From assembly GCF_003626975.1 (NCBI RefSeq), contig NZ_CP032616.1, positions 1,798,001 through 1,862,000 on the forward strand: DNA of 64,000 nucleotides, in the 5' to 3' direction. The position numbers and the translations under genes are program-made. Below the pieces are notes generated by a model. It did not search any database. It saw only the letters and a program-made list of their open reading frames with translations, and was not told the DNA's origin. Below are positions 1 to 8,876 of this stretch, piece after piece. Position 1 is the stretch's first letter. The number at the start of each line of letters is the position of its first letter. This DNA comes from Pseudomonas sp. DY-1 (GTDB lineage: Bacteria; Pseudomonadota; Gammaproteobacteria; Pseudomonadales; Pseudomonadaceae).

Positions 1-60
1 GAGCTCGGGCAGCTGATCGGCTACCTGAAGCACATGGCGGGGAGAAAGGTGGCGCCGTAG
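1..60 (+). CDS. C-terminal end of an unidentified protein (partial)
   Basis: The first frame is open from base 1 and stops at TAG 58-60, giving a basic tail that ends in AGRKVAP. Only about 19 residues are inside the window, so the product cannot be recognised. The reading is supported only by the open frame and by palindromic repeats following at once, as is usual behind a gene end here. It could be a chance open frame. Confidence 0.35.
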   Translation, partial: ELGQLIGYLKHMAGRKVAP

Positions 61-100
61 GTTTCCTGTAGCGCTGGCTGCTTCTGGGGGGATTGCTATC

Positions 101-250
101 GCGAATGAATTCGCTCCTACAGGTGAAGGTTGGGTGCCTGCATTGCCCAACCGCCCTCACGCCAGCCCTCTCCCAGCGGGAGAAGGGGTAGATATCGTGC
201 CGCAGGTGAGTTCGGCGCAGTCCCCGTAGGGGCGAACTCATTCGCCAAGG
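101..250. repeat. cluster of palindromic REP-like elements
   Basis: Three short elements lie between the upstream gene and the Anbu gene. At 101-123 is a copy of the GCGAATGAATTCGCTCCTAC family. At 166-187 is a CCCTCTCCC / GGGAGAAGGG hairpin of a second family. Near 224-250 is another GGGGCGAACTCATTCGCC copy. Both families recur through the window. They probably act as transcript ends or mRNA stabilisers for the convergent genes. Confidence 0.7.
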
Positions 251-269
251 AGGCCGAAGGTCTCCCCGA

Positions 270-1001
270 TCACACGTTGTATTCCACCGGTGGCGGTGGC
301 AACTCGCTGATCAGGGCTTGCAGTCCTTCCGCCCATTGGCGGCGGATGTCGACGAAGTATTTGTCTTCCTCGGTCACCCGGTAGCCGGCGGGAAGAATCA
401 GGCTGTCGCGGTGATACACCAGCAGGTCCAGTGGCATGCCTACGGATAGGTTGCTGCGGATGGTGGAATCAAACGACACCAGGGCACAGCGCAGGCCCTC
501 TTCCAGGCTGGTGTCGAATTCCAGGTTGCGGTCGAGGATCGGCTTGCCGTACTTGCTCTCCCCCAGTTGCAGGAAGGGGGTGTCCACAGTGGCCTGGATG
601 AAATTGCCTTGCGGATAGATGCTGTAGAGGTCCGGCGGGGTGCCGGCGATTTGCCCACCCACCAGGAACGAACAGGTCAGGTCGGTATTGCCCGCCAGCG
701 GAGCACCATCGCGGGCGATGACTTCACGAATGGTTTCGGCCACCAGCGCAGTGGCGTCGTAGAGGGTGGGCACGGTGTTCAGATTCGGTCCCGGACCGCC
801 TATGCGTTGCTTGAGCAGGTTGACCACGGACTGCGATGTAGCCAGGTTGCCGGCGCTCTGCAGGACGATCAGCCGCTCGCCGGTAACGCCGAAGGTATAG
901 AGCTTGCGGAAGGTAGCGATGTGATCGATGCCCGCATTGGTTCGCGAGTCCGATACGAACACCAGGCCGTCGGCCAGGTGCATGGCGACGCAATAGGTCA
1001 T
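270..1001 (-). CDS. Anbu proteasome-like peptidase
   Basis: Encodes a 243-residue member of the Anbu (ancestral beta subunit) branch of the N-terminal-nucleophile proteasome/HslV family. The protein begins MTYCVAMHLADG; once Met is removed, Thr1 becomes N-terminal. Asp17 (in VSDSRTN) and Lys32 (in FRKLY) fall where the proteasomal catalytic triad is expected. An AAGGAG ribosome site precedes the ATG. It is the last gene of a four-gene minus-strand cluster with transglutaminase-like, alpha-E and ATP-grasp proteins, the known Anbu neighbourhood. Its substrate is not known; the context suggests it cleaves a peptide or isopeptide product of the ATP-grasp enzyme. It lacks HslU or any unfoldase partner nearby. 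Confidence 0.88.
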   Translation of the reverse strand: MTYCVAMHLADGLVFVSDSRTNAGIDHIATFRKLYTFGVTGERLIVLQSAGNLATSQSVVNLLKQRIGGPGPNLNTVPTLYDATALVAETIREVIARDGAPLAGNTDLTCSFLVGGQIAGTPPDLYSIYPQGNFIQATVDTPFLQLGESKYGKPILDRNLEFDTSLEEGLRCALVSFDSTIRSNLSVGMPLDLLVYHRDSLILPAGYRVTEEDKYFVDIRRQWAEGLQALISELPPPPVEYNV

Positions 1002-1106
1002 GCCGGTTCTCCTTGTTGAGACTCTCCGCGTCGAATGTCCGGCCGCCGGCCCTGGCGGGCTGGCAGAAAGGGGCGGCCGGTCTCGCGGAACGCCGGGAAG
1101 CTCGCG

Positions 1107-1901
1107 TTACTGCACCTGCACCAGCAACGGCGGCGCGTCCACCTTGGCGTGCATCTGCTCGCCGCCACCGCCGCGACGCATGCCGCGCACCGGACAGGCA
1201 TCCAGGTAGTCCAGTCCCACCGCCAGTTTCAGGTGACGCTCGGGGCGGGCCAGGTTGTTGGTCACGTCGAAGCTGTACCAGGCATCGCCCAGCCAAGCTT
1301 CGGCCCAGGCGTGGCTGGCGAGGTTCTGGTCATTGCCCTGGTACAGGTAACCGGAAACGAAGCGCGCCGGAATGCCCAGGCTGCGGGCACAGGCCAGGAA
1401 TGCGTGGGTATGGTCCTGGCAGACTCCGGCACGACCGGCGAAGGCTTCGGCGGCGGTGCTGTCGACGCGGGTCACACCTTTCTTGAAGGGCATCTGCGCA
1501 TGCAGCGCTTCCATCAGGTCGATCAGTCCACCCCGATCACGACGGTTCCCGCACTCAAGCGCGGCGAACTCCCGCAGGGCGTCGTCTGCCGTGGTCAGGC
1601 GGGTGAAACGCAGAAATGGCAAGGCCGAGTGTTTGTCGTGCTCGGCCTCACGTTTCTCGTCGATCTCCACCTGGCCACGGGCGCTGATGACGATGGAGTC
1701 ATGGGGCTCGTCCAGGGTCAGTACATGAAAGATGTTGCCGAAGGGGTCGACCTGCGCACGCACCGGGCGCGGCAGGGTCAACTGCCAACTGAGCACGTGC
1801 TGGCGTTCGTTTTCCTGGGGAGTCAGGCGCAGGTACTGGATGCTCGCGCGGACCTGGTCGTCGTAGCGGTAAGTGGTGTCGTGGCGGATGGACAGTTTCA
1901 T
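1107..1901 (-). CDS. transglutaminase-like cysteine protease of the Anbu cluster
   Basis: A 264-residue protein with an N-terminal bacterial transglutaminase-like domain (MKLSIRHDTTYRYD start, typical of this group) and a transglutaminase core. The catalytic triad is visible: Cys in GRAGVCQDHTHAF, His in SHAWAEAW and Asp in YSFDVTNN. Such proteins are usually cysteine proteases or amidases rather than true crosslinkers. The start codon overlaps the stop of the alpha-E gene by four bases (ATGA), showing translational coupling. The likely role is processing of the peptide or protein modified by the ATP-grasp partner. No signal peptide is seen, so it should be cytoplasmic. Confidence 0.88.
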   Translation of the reverse strand: MKLSIRHDTTYRYDDQVRASIQYLRLTPQENERQHVLSWQLTLPRPVRAQVDPFGNIFHVLTLDEPHDSIVISARGQVEIDEKREAEHDKHSALPFLRFTRLTTADDALREFAALECGNRRDRGGLIDLMEALHAQMPFKKGVTRVDSTAAEAFAGRAGVCQDHTHAFLACARSLGIPARFVSGYLYQGNDQNLASHAWAEAWLGDAWYSFDVTNNLARPERHLKLAVGLDYLDACPVRGMRRGGGGEQMHAKVDAPPLLVQVQ

Positions 1902-2848
1902 ACAGCCTCCAGATACGAGCTATGGATGGCCCGAGCCAGTTGGCGGACCAGCAGGATGAAGTCGGTGAGCCACGTGTGCAGGCCCTCATCGAGGATTTCG
2001 TCGATGGCGGTGTAACGCAGCCGCGCGTCCAATTCCGCGGCCAGGCGCTGGGCCGGGCGACCGTTGTCTCCTGGCAGGTGGGCGAGGATGTCGTTCAGTT
2101 CTTCCATGCACGCGCGCAGCGAACGCGGTACGTCGGCGCGAAGCAGAAGCAGCTCGGAAACCTGACGGGCATCGGGCGAGCCCCGATACACCTCGGTGTA
2201 GGCCTCGAACGACGACAAGGCGCGGAGCAACGCGCTCCACTGGTAGTAGCCGCGTGCGGAACTGTCGCTGACCTCCTCTGACTCTTCGCCAAACATTTCG
2301 TAGCGCGAGTCCAGTAGGCGCAGGGTGTTGTCCGCGCGCTCGATGAAGGTGCCCAGGCGAATGAAGCAGTAGGCCTCGCCACGCATGATGGTGCCGTAGC
2401 TGGCGCCGCGGAACAGGTGCGAGCGCTCCTTTACCCACTCGCAGAAACGGCTGATTCCGTAGCGGCCAAGACCCTCGTTGGAGATGTTCAGCATCTCCAG
2501 CCAGGTGGCGTTGATGTTCTCCCAGATGTCGGCGGTGATCCGCCCGCGCACGGCATGGGCATTGATCCGGGCCGCGCGCAGACAGCTGAAGATGCTCGCC
2601 TGGTTGTCTGCGTCAAGGGCGAAGAAGTGCAGCATGCGCCCGGCGTTCAACTCACCATGTCGCTCCTGATAAAGCTCCAGGGTGCCGGTGCTTAGCAGCG
2701 ACATGGCCAGTTCGTCCAGGCCATCGCCACGGCCGTCCTGGGGCATCAGCGACAGCGAATAACTGACTTCCAGCATGCGTGCCAGGTTTTCCGCGCGCTC
2801 CAGGTAGCGCGACATCCAGTAAAGCTCGGAGGCAGTTCTGCTCAGCAT
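1898..2848 (-). CDS. alpha-E domain protein (DUF403)
   Basis: A 316-residue, largely helical protein that begins MLSRTASELYWMSRYLERAENLARML, the hallmark start of the alpha-E (DUF403) family. Arg/Glu-rich helices run throughout (for example IRLGTFIERADNTLRLLDSRY near the middle). The family has no proven activity but is almost always encoded beside a circularly permuted ATP-grasp ligase and a transglutaminase-like protein, as here. It follows the ATP-grasp stop after two bases and overlaps the transglutaminase start by four, so the three are co-translated. Established knowledge supports a partner role for the ligase; the mechanism is inference. Confidence 0.88.
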   Translation of the reverse strand: MLSRTASELYWMSRYLERAENLARMLEVSYSLSLMPQDGRGDGLDELAMSLLSTGTLELYQERHGELNAGRMLHFFALDADNQASIFSCLRAARINAHAVRGRITADIWENINATWLEMLNISNEGLGRYGISRFCEWVKERSHLFRGASYGTIMRGEAYCFIRLGTFIERADNTLRLLDSRYEMFGEESEEVSDSSARGYYQWSALLRALSSFEAYTEVYRGSPDARQVSELLLLRADVPRSLRACMEELNDILAHLPGDNGRPAQRLAAELDARLRYTAIDEILDEGLHTWLTDFILLVRQLARAIHSSYLEAV

Positions 2849-2850
2849 GA

Positions 2851-4260
2851 TCAGTCCTCCACGATCCAGGTGTCCTTGGTACCGCCACCCTGGGATGAGT
2901 TCACCACCAGGGAGCCTTCACGCAGCGCCACGCGGGTCAGGCCGCCGGGCACCAGTCGGGTTTCCCGCCCGGAGAGCACGAAGGGCCGCAGGTCGATGTG
3001 GCGCGGGGCGATGCCCTTCTCGACGAAGGTCGGGCAGGTGGACAGACACAGCGTGGGCTGGGCGATGTAGGCCTCGGGGCGGGCCTTGAGGCGCTCGCGG
3101 AAGGCTTCGATTTCCTTGGCACTGGCGGCCGGCCCCACCAGCATGCCGTAGCCGCCGGAGCCCTGGGTTTCCTTGACTACCAGTTCGGGCAGATGGGCCA
3201 GCACATGGGACAGTTCTTCAGGCTTGCGGCATTGCCAAGTGGGCACGTTCTTCAGGATGGGCTCCTCATCCAGGTAGAAGCGGATCATGTCGCCGACGTA
3301 GGGATAGATGGATTTGTCGTCCGCCACGCCGGTGCCGATGGCGTTGGCCAGCACCACGTTGCCGGAGCGGTAGGCGGCCAGCAGGCCGGGCACGCCAAGC
3401 ATGGATTCGGGGTTGAACGCCAACGGATCGAGGAAGGCATCGTCCAGCCGGCGGTAGATCACGTCGACCGGTTGCGGGCCGGCGGTGGTCCGCATGAACA
3501 CCCGGTCGTCGCGGACGAACAGGTCAGCCCCTTCCACCAACTCCACGCCCATCTCGCGAGCGAGGAAGGCATGCTCGAAGTAGGCGCTGTTGAAGCGCCC
3601 CGGCGTCAGCACCACCACGCTGGGGTTGTCCAGCGGGCTGGAGCTCTTCAGCGTGTCCAGCAGCATGTTCGGGTAGTGATCGATAGGGGCGACGCGCTGG
3701 GCGGCGAAGAGCTCAGGAAACAGCCGCATCATCATCTTGCGGTCTTCGAGCATGTAGCTGACACCGCTCGGGGTGCGCAGGTTGTCTTCCAGCACGTAGT
3801 AGGTGCCATCACCATCGCGCACCAGGTCGACCCCGGCGATATGGGCGTAGATATCGCGGTGCAGATCCAGGTCCTGCATGGCGATCTGGTAGCCCTCGTT
3901 GGCCAGCACCTGCTCGGCAGGAATGATCCCGGCCTTGATGATCCGCTGGTTGTGATAGAGGTCGGCGAGGAACATGTTCAGCGCCTTCACACGCTGAATG
4001 CAGCCTTTCTCAACCACCCGCCATTCGCTCATGGGAATGGCACGGGGAATGGTGTCGAAGGGGATCAGGCGCTCGGTACCCTGTTCATCGCCGTAAAGAG
4101 TGAACGTGATACCGGCTCGGTGGAATAACAGGTCAGCCTCACGGCGTCGCTGGGCCAGAAGCTCCTCGGGGGTGTCGGCCAGCCAGCGGGCGAATTCCCG
4201 ATAATGCGGACGGCACTCGCCACTCGCGTCATACATCTCGTCATAAAAAGTGCGGGACAT
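2851..4260 (-). CDS. circularly permuted ATP-grasp type 2 protein
   Basis: About 469 residues, belonging to the circularly permuted ATP-grasp family (type 2). It has a conserved N-terminal half with the YHNQRIIKAGIIP and DLHRDIYAHIAGVDLVRD segments. The nucleotide-binding part carries VVKETQGSGGYGMLVGP and the metal-binding end DLRPFVLSG. The ATG at 4260 (MSRTFYDEMYD) is chosen over a longer frame because AAGGAG lies just upstream. Members are predicted to ligate amino acids or peptides using ATP. It is the first gene of the Anbu cluster and so sets transcription from the region shared with the divergent peroxiredoxin gene. Confidence 0.88.
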   Translation of the reverse strand: MSRTFYDEMYDASGECRPHYREFARWLADTPEELLAQRRREADLLFHRAGITFTLYGDEQGTERLIPFDTIPRAIPMSEWRVVEKGCIQRVKALNMFLADLYHNQRIIKAGIIPAEQVLANEGYQIAMQDLDLHRDIYAHIAGVDLVRDGDGTYYVLEDNLRTPSGVSYMLEDRKMMMRLFPELFAAQRVAPIDHYPNMLLDTLKSSSPLDNPSVVVLTPGRFNSAYFEHAFLAREMGVELVEGADLFVRDDRVFMRTTAGPQPVDVIYRRLDDAFLDPLAFNPESMLGVPGLLAAYRSGNVVLANAIGTGVADDKSIYPYVGDMIRFYLDEEPILKNVPTWQCRKPEELSHVLAHLPELVVKETQGSGGYGMLVGPAASAKEIEAFRERLKARPEAYIAQPTLCLSTCPTFVEKGIAPRHIDLRPFVLSGRETRLVPGGLTRVALREGSLVVNSSQGGGTKDTWIVED

Positions 4261-4698
4261 GCCTAACTCCTTGTCACCACGGGCGAATACGCAGTCGCAA
4301 GCCCCGTGCCATCGCAACAACCGCTTGCCTTTCAATAACTTGCAGCACACGCGCAGTCGTAGCGCCCCAGACTGGTGCAGCTCGCGGAACCGAACTGACC
4401 ATGTCGCCCTATTTGGCGGCGGTACAGGGTTGGACGGAATGCGACGGCGAGGTGTTCCCCCGGTTGTCCCGAAGGAACCGCCATCCCTGGAACGAACAGT
4501 CTAGCCCGGCCTCGTGCGGCCCTTGGGATCGATTGTTCTATGTATATGTTGCGATTTGGAATTTGTCCTATAACCCTCCGACCTAAGGTCATAGCCAGCT
4601 TCCTATGGTCGCCATTGCCCGGACGCATTTTCCAAGGTCGCGGGAGCCTTCCATACTTGCTCCATTCCAGTGCCCCCTCCTGCCCGGAGCAACCTGCC
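4261..4698. other. divergent intergenic region, Anbu cluster / peroxiredoxin
   Basis: This 438-base stretch separates the divergent ATP-grasp and peroxiredoxin genes and must hold both promoters. The only AT-rich part is about 4528-4575 (TGTATATGTTGCGATTTGG, then CCTATAAC). A possible plus-strand promoter there is TTGGGA (4523-4528) with TATGTT (4545-4550) at 16-base spacing, but it is weak. No long palindrome or RNA gene was seen. Confidence 0.4.
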
Positions 4699-5250
4699 AT
4701 GCTCACCATCGGAGACAAACTGCCGGCGTTCAACCTGCTGGCGGTAGACCACGACTCGGAACACGCCGCCACCCCGGAGAGCGCTTTCAAGCGCGTCAAT
4801 CAGGACAGCCTCCTCGGCAAATGGAAGGTGCTGTTCTTCTGGCCCAAGGATTTCACCTTCGTCTGTCCTACCGAGATCAAGGCGTTCGCGGACCTGCTGG
4901 AGCAATTCAATGACCGCGACACCCAGCTGATCGGGGCCTCCACCGACAGCGAGTTCGTCCACCTCGCCTGGCGCCGCGACCACAAGGACCTCAAAGGGCT
5001 GAGCTTTCCCTGGTTGGCGGACATCCGGCACGAACTGACCAACGCCCTGGGCATCATCGACCGGCGCGAAGGCGTGGCCCTGCGCGCGACCTTCATCATC
5101 GACCCGGACAATGTCATCCGCCATGTCTCGGTGAACGATCTGCTGGTAGGTCGTAACCCGCAGGAAACCCTGCGCCTGCTCGACGCGCTGCTGACAGAAG
5201 AGCTGTGCCCCTGCAATTGGCACAAGGGTGAAGCGACCATCCATTTCTGA
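4699..5250 (+). CDS. peroxiredoxin (AhpC/TSA family)
   Basis: A 183-residue thiol peroxidase that reduces hydrogen peroxide and organic hydroperoxides in the cytoplasm. The peroxidatic Cys56 sits in the FVCPTEI motif after KVLFFWPKDFTF. The C-terminal end carries a CPCNW pair (Cys170, Cys172), likely to hold the resolving cysteine. The start is the ATG of MLTIGDKLPAF, preceded by GGAG at a good distance; the frame extends upstream, but without conserved residues or a ribosome site. A palindromic repeat follows the stop. It is divergent from the Anbu cluster and may share its promoter region. No ahpF-type reductase is adjacent. Confidence 0.9.
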   Translation: MLTIGDKLPAFNLLAVDHDSEHAATPESAFKRVNQDSLLGKWKVLFFWPKDFTFVCPTEIKAFADLLEQFNDRDTQLIGASTDSEFVHLAWRRDHKDLKGLSFPWLADIRHELTNALGIIDRREGVALRATFIIDPDNVIRHVSVNDLLVGRNPQETLRLLDALLTEELCPCNWHKGEATIHF

Positions 5251-5261
5251 GGGTGCAACCG

Positions 5262-5350
5262 CACGAATTCATTCGCGAAGCAGATCGAAGATCTGCCTTG
5301 TTCACGCGGGGAAGCTGCGCTCCCCCTTTCGCGAATGAATTCGCTCCCAC
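5262..5350. repeat. paired palindromic REP-like element
   Basis: Two inverted arms, GAATTCATTCGCGAAG (5265-5280) and CTTTCGCGAATGAATTCG (5326-5343), enclose about 45 bases with their own hairpin (GCAGATCGAAGATCTGC). It begins 12 bases after the peroxiredoxin stop and could end that transcript. The same family recurs at 11185, 12921, 17795, 19581 and 35565. Confidence 0.75.
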
Positions 5351-5517
5351 ACCTCTCGCACCACTCCCAAGCCCCTTTCCTTGTCAGCCCCAAAGCCCCG
5401 AACTACGCTGCTCAATGCGAGTAGCGGCCGTATTTTTCGGCGCGCTTTCATCGCATCGCCAACGGCATGTAGTTCCGCCGAACAGGCTCCGCACGTCATG
5501 TACAACAGGAGTCGACA

Positions 5518-6669
5518 ATGCCTTCGTTCAAACCAGCCTTCCTTTCATTCGCCGTCAGTTGCGCCTGCCTCATCGCCTCTGCCCAGGCTGCCGAACCGCT
5601 GAAGCAGCTCGGCAAGGGTGAAGGCCAGCTCGACATCATCGCCTGGCCCGGCTACATCGAACGCGGCGAGTCGGACAAGAACTACGACTGGGTCACTCAG
5701 TTCGAGAAAGACAGCGGCTGCAAGGTCAACGTGAAGACCGCCGCCACGTCCGACGAGATGGTCAGCCTGATGGCCAAGGGCGGCTACGACCTTGTCACCG
5801 CTTCCGGCGACGCCTCGCTGCGCCTGGTGTTCGGCAAACGGGTACAGCCGATCAACCCGGATCTGATCCCCAACTGGAAGACCCTCGACGAGCGTCTCCA
5901 GGACGCGCCCTGGCACACGGTGAAAGGCGTGCACTATGGCACCCCGTACCAATGGGGGCCGAACCTGCTGATGTACAACACCAAGCTGTTCAAGCAGGCG
6001 CCGGATAGCTGGGCCGTGGTCTTCGAGCCCCAGCAGTTGGCCGATGGCAAGGCCAACAAGGGGCGCGTGCAGGCCTATGACGGCCCGATCTACATCGCCG
6101 ACGCCGCCCTCTACCTGAAATCCGCCAGGCCGGAACTGGGCATCCAGGACCCCTACCAGCTCACCGAAGAGCAGTACGCCGCGGCGCTCGACCTGCTGCG
6201 CAAGCAGCACAGCCTGGTGCACCGCTACTGGCATGACGCGACCGTACAGATGAGCGATTTCAAGAATGAAGGCGTGGCCGCCTCCAGCACCTGGGGCTAC
6301 ATGGCCAATACCTTGAAGGCCGAGAAGCAACCGGTGGAAACGGTGTTCCCGAAAGAGGGGGTCACCGGCTGGGCCGACACCACCATGCTGCACGTGGACG
6401 CCAAGCACCCGAACTGCGCCTACAAGTGGATGGACTGGTCGTTGCAACCCAAGGTCCAGGGTGACCTGGCCGCCTGGTTCGGCTCGCTGCCCGTGGTTGC
6501 CAAGGGCTGCACCAGCAGCGAACTCCTCGGCCCCGGTGGCTGCGCCACCAACGGTTATGACCAGTTCGACAAGATCGCCTTCTGGAAAACCCCGGAAGCC
6601 CAGGGTGGGAAGTTCGTGCCGTACAGCCGGTGGACGCAGGACTATATCGCGATCATGGGCGGGCGCTGA
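5518..6669 (+). CDS. ydcS: polyamine ABC transporter, periplasmic binding protein
   Basis: A 383-residue precursor with a cleavable signal peptide (MPSFKPAFLSFAVSCACLIASAQA, cut before AEPL) and the spermidine/putrescine-binding fold. The mature protein opens with GQLDIIAWPGYIERG, typical of the YdcS branch of PotD-like proteins. AGGAG lies eight bases before the ATG. It begins a transporter operon (binding protein, ATPase, two permeases, aldehyde dehydrogenase), the gene order of ydcSTUV-patD in enteric bacteria. The likely ligand is putrescine or another polyamine. A 254-base gap with repeats separates it from the ATPase gene, which may favour higher expression of the binding protein. Confidence 0.85.
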   Translation: MPSFKPAFLSFAVSCACLIASAQAAEPLKQLGKGEGQLDIIAWPGYIERGESDKNYDWVTQFEKDSGCKVNVKTAATSDEMVSLMAKGGYDLVTASGDASLRLVFGKRVQPINPDLIPNWKTLDERLQDAPWHTVKGVHYGTPYQWGPNLLMYNTKLFKQAPDSWAVVFEPQQLADGKANKGRVQAYDGPIYIADAALYLKSARPELGIQDPYQLTEEQYAAALDLLRKQHSLVHRYWHDATVQMSDFKNEGVAASSTWGYMANTLKAEKQPVETVFPKEGVTGWADTTMLHVDAKHPNCAYKWMDWSLQPKVQGDLAAWFGSLPVVAKGCTSSELLGPGGCATNGYDQFDKIAFWKTPEAQGGKFVPYSRWTQDYIAIMGGR

Positions 6670-6804
6670 ACTGGCTGCGCGACCTGATGGCTGCGTTGCG
6701 TCCTCGCTCGGCGCGTCGCCTGCCAGAAGATATGTCTCGCGCCTCGCTGCGGGGCGCCTTGCCTTCAGGCCGCTCGCTCAGTCCAGTCCGTAGCACGATG
6801 AAAG

Positions 6805-6898
6805 CTCCCCTCTCGCTCTGGGAGAGGGGCCGGGGGTGAGGGTAGCCAGGCACCGCGCGGTGTTGCCCTCTCCCCAGCCCTCTCCCGGAGGGAGAGGG
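6805..6898. repeat. two CCCTCTCCC-type hairpins between ydcS and ydcT
   Basis: The first hairpin is CCCCTCTC / GAGAGGGG (6808-6829). The second is a perfect CCCTCTCCC, loop GGA, GGGAGAGGG (6878-6898). They fill the second half of the 254-base gap inside the transporter operon, 25 bases before the ATPase start. Similar hairpins lie at 166, 9700, 22958 and 27009-27082. Here they may stabilise the upstream ydcS message or cut read-through. Confidence 0.75.
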
Positions 6899-6923
6899 AG
6901 TAAAGCTCACTGGAGCCCTATCC

Positions 6924-7934
6924 ATGACCACAGCCGTCCAGTTCACCGATGTCTGCCGCCACTACGGTGATGTGAAGGCAGTCGACCGGGTGTCCATTGA
7001 GATCCGCGACGGCGAGTTCTTCTCCATGCTCGGCCCCTCGGGCTCGGGCAAGACCACCTGCCTGCGCCTGATCGCCGGCTTCGAGCAACCCACCTCGGGT
7101 TCCATTCGCATCCACGGTGAAGAGGCCGCCGGCCTGCCGCCCTACGAGCGCGACGTGAACACCGTGTTCCAGGACTACGCCCTGTTCCCCCACATGAACG
7201 TGCGCGACAACGTCGCCTATGGCCTCAAGGTGAAAGGCGTAGCGAAGACCGAGCGCCTGGCCCGTGCCGAAGAAGCGCTCGCCATGGTCGCCCTGCCCGG
7301 CTACGGCGACCGCAAGCCGGCGCAGCTTTCCGGCGGCCAGCGCCAGCGCGTGGCCCTTGCCCGCGCGCTGATCAATCGCCCGCGCGTGCTGCTGCTGGAC
7401 GAACCCCTCGGTGCACTGGACCTCAAGCTGCGCGAGCAGATGCAGGTGGAACTGAAGAAGCTGCAGCGCCAGCTCGGCATCACCTTCATCTTCGTAACCC
7501 ACGACCAGGGCGAGGCGCTGTCCATGTCCGACCGCGTGGCGGTGTTCAACAAGGGCCGCATCGAGCAGGTGGACAGCCCGCAGAACCTTTATCGCAAACC
7601 ACTCACCCGCTTCGTCGCCGAGTTCGTCGGCACCGCCAATGTGCTCCATGGCGACCTGGCGCAACGCCTGACCGGCGATGCCGGTGCCTTCTCCCTGCGG
7701 CCCGAGCATGTGCGCTTCGGCAATGCCAGCAATGGCGAGCTGCAAGTCAGCGGTACCGTGCATGACGTGCAATACCTCGGTGCCAGCAGCCGTTACGAAC
7801 TCAACCTGGACGGCGGTGGACGCCTGGCCGTCAGTCTGCCCAACGGCGAGGAGTCGGACATCAACCGCCCTCAGCCCGGCCAGCAAGTGCAGGCCTGCTG
7901 GCCCCGCAGCGCGATGGTCGCGCTCAGCGAGTAG
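6924..7934 (+). CDS. ydcT: polyamine ABC transporter ATP-binding protein
   Basis: A 336-residue ATPase of the PotA/YdcT type. It shows Walker A (GPSGSGKTTCLR, about residues 36-47), the signature LSGGQRQRVALARAL, Walker B (VLLLDEPLGALD) and the switch His in FVTHDQGEAL. The C-terminal third is a TOBE-like regulatory domain (SLRPEHVRFG, VQYLGASSRYEL) found in polyamine and other importers. It energises uptake at the inner membrane with the two permeases encoded downstream; the first of these starts three bases after its stop. Confidence 0.9.
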   Translation: MTTAVQFTDVCRHYGDVKAVDRVSIEIRDGEFFSMLGPSGSGKTTCLRLIAGFEQPTSGSIRIHGEEAAGLPPYERDVNTVFQDYALFPHMNVRDNVAYGLKVKGVAKTERLARAEEALAMVALPGYGDRKPAQLSGGQRQRVALARALINRPRVLLLDEPLGALDLKLREQMQVELKKLQRQLGITFIFVTHDQGEALSMSDRVAVFNKGRIEQVDSPQNLYRKPLTRFVAEFVGTANVLHGDLAQRLTGDAGAFSLRPEHVRFGNASNGELQVSGTVHDVQYLGASSRYELNLDGGGRLAVSLPNGEESDINRPQPGQQVQACWPRSAMVALSE

Positions 7935-7937
7935 GCC

Positions 7938-8876
7938 ATGAGCGCTGTCATCGCCAACCATCGAAGCGGACCGTTGCGGGGCATCTCCAACCTGCTCTAC
8001 CGCCGCTCCACACTGTACCTGCTGCTACTCCTGACCCCGCCCCTGCTGTGGTTCGGCGTGATCTACATTGGCTCGCTGTTCGCGCTGCTCTGGCAGAGCT
8101 TCTACACCTTCGACGACTTCACCATGGCGGTGACGCCGGACCTGACGCTGGCCAACTACGTAGCCCTGTTCAATCCGGCGAACTACGACATCATCCTGCG
8201 TACCCTGACCATGGCCATCGCCGTGAGCCTGGCCAGCGCGGTACTCGCGTTTCCCATCGCCTACTACATGGCACGCTTCGCCTCGCCGAAAGAGAAAGCC
8301 TTCTTCTACATCGCCGTGATGCTGCCCATGTGGGCCAGCTACATCGTCAAGGCGTACGCCTGGACTGTGATCCTGGCCAAGGGCGGCATCTTCTACTGGC
8401 TGATCCAGCAACTCCATCTGGAAACCTTGCTGGGCAGCCTGCTCACCGTGCCCGGAGTGGGTGGCAACACGCTGTCCACTTCGCACCTGGGGCGCTTCCT
8501 GGTGTTCACCTACATCTGGCTGCCGTTCATGATCCTGCCGATCCAGGCGTCCCTGGAGCGCCTGCCGCCATCATTGTTGCAGGCCTCGGCGGATCTCGGT
8601 GCCAGGCCCCGGCAAACCTTCGCCCAGGTGATCCTGCCGCTGGCCTTCCCCGGCGTGGTGGCCGGTTCGATCTTCACCTTCAGCCTGACCCTGGGCGACT
8701 TCATCATTCCGCAGCTGGTAGGGCCGAGCGGCCTGTTCATCGGCACCATGGTCTACGTGCAACAGGGCTCGGTGGGCAATATCCCGCTGGCGGCGGCCTT
8801 CACCCTGGTGCCGATCGTGCTGATCGCCATCTACCTTTCCATCGCCAAACGGCTGGGAGCCTTCGATGCACTCTGA
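7938..8876 (+). CDS. ydcU: polyamine ABC transporter permease 1
   Basis: A 312-residue inner-membrane permease with about six transmembrane segments. The first is [20 protein letters not shown] and the last [15 protein letters not shown]. The EAA loop that contacts the ATPase reads [24 protein letters not shown]. It belongs to the PotB/YdcU family and pairs with the next permease. Its end overlaps the start of that gene by 11 bases, so expression is coupled. Confidence 0.88.
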   Translation: MSAVIANHRSGPLRGISNLLYRRSTLYLLLLLTPPLLWFGVIYIGSLFALLWQSFYTFDDFTMAVTPDLTLANYVALFNPANYDIILRTLTMAIAVSLASAVLAFPIAYYMARFASPKEKAFFYIAVMLPMWASYIVKAYAWTVILAKGGIFYWLIQQLHLETLLGSLLTVPGVGGNTLSTSHLGRFLVFTYIWLPFMILPIQASLERLPPSLLQASADLGARPRQTFAQVILPLAFPGVVAGSIFTFSLTLGDFIIPQLVGPSGLFIGTMVYVQQGSVGNIPLAAAFTLVPIVLIAIYLSIAKRLGAFDAL

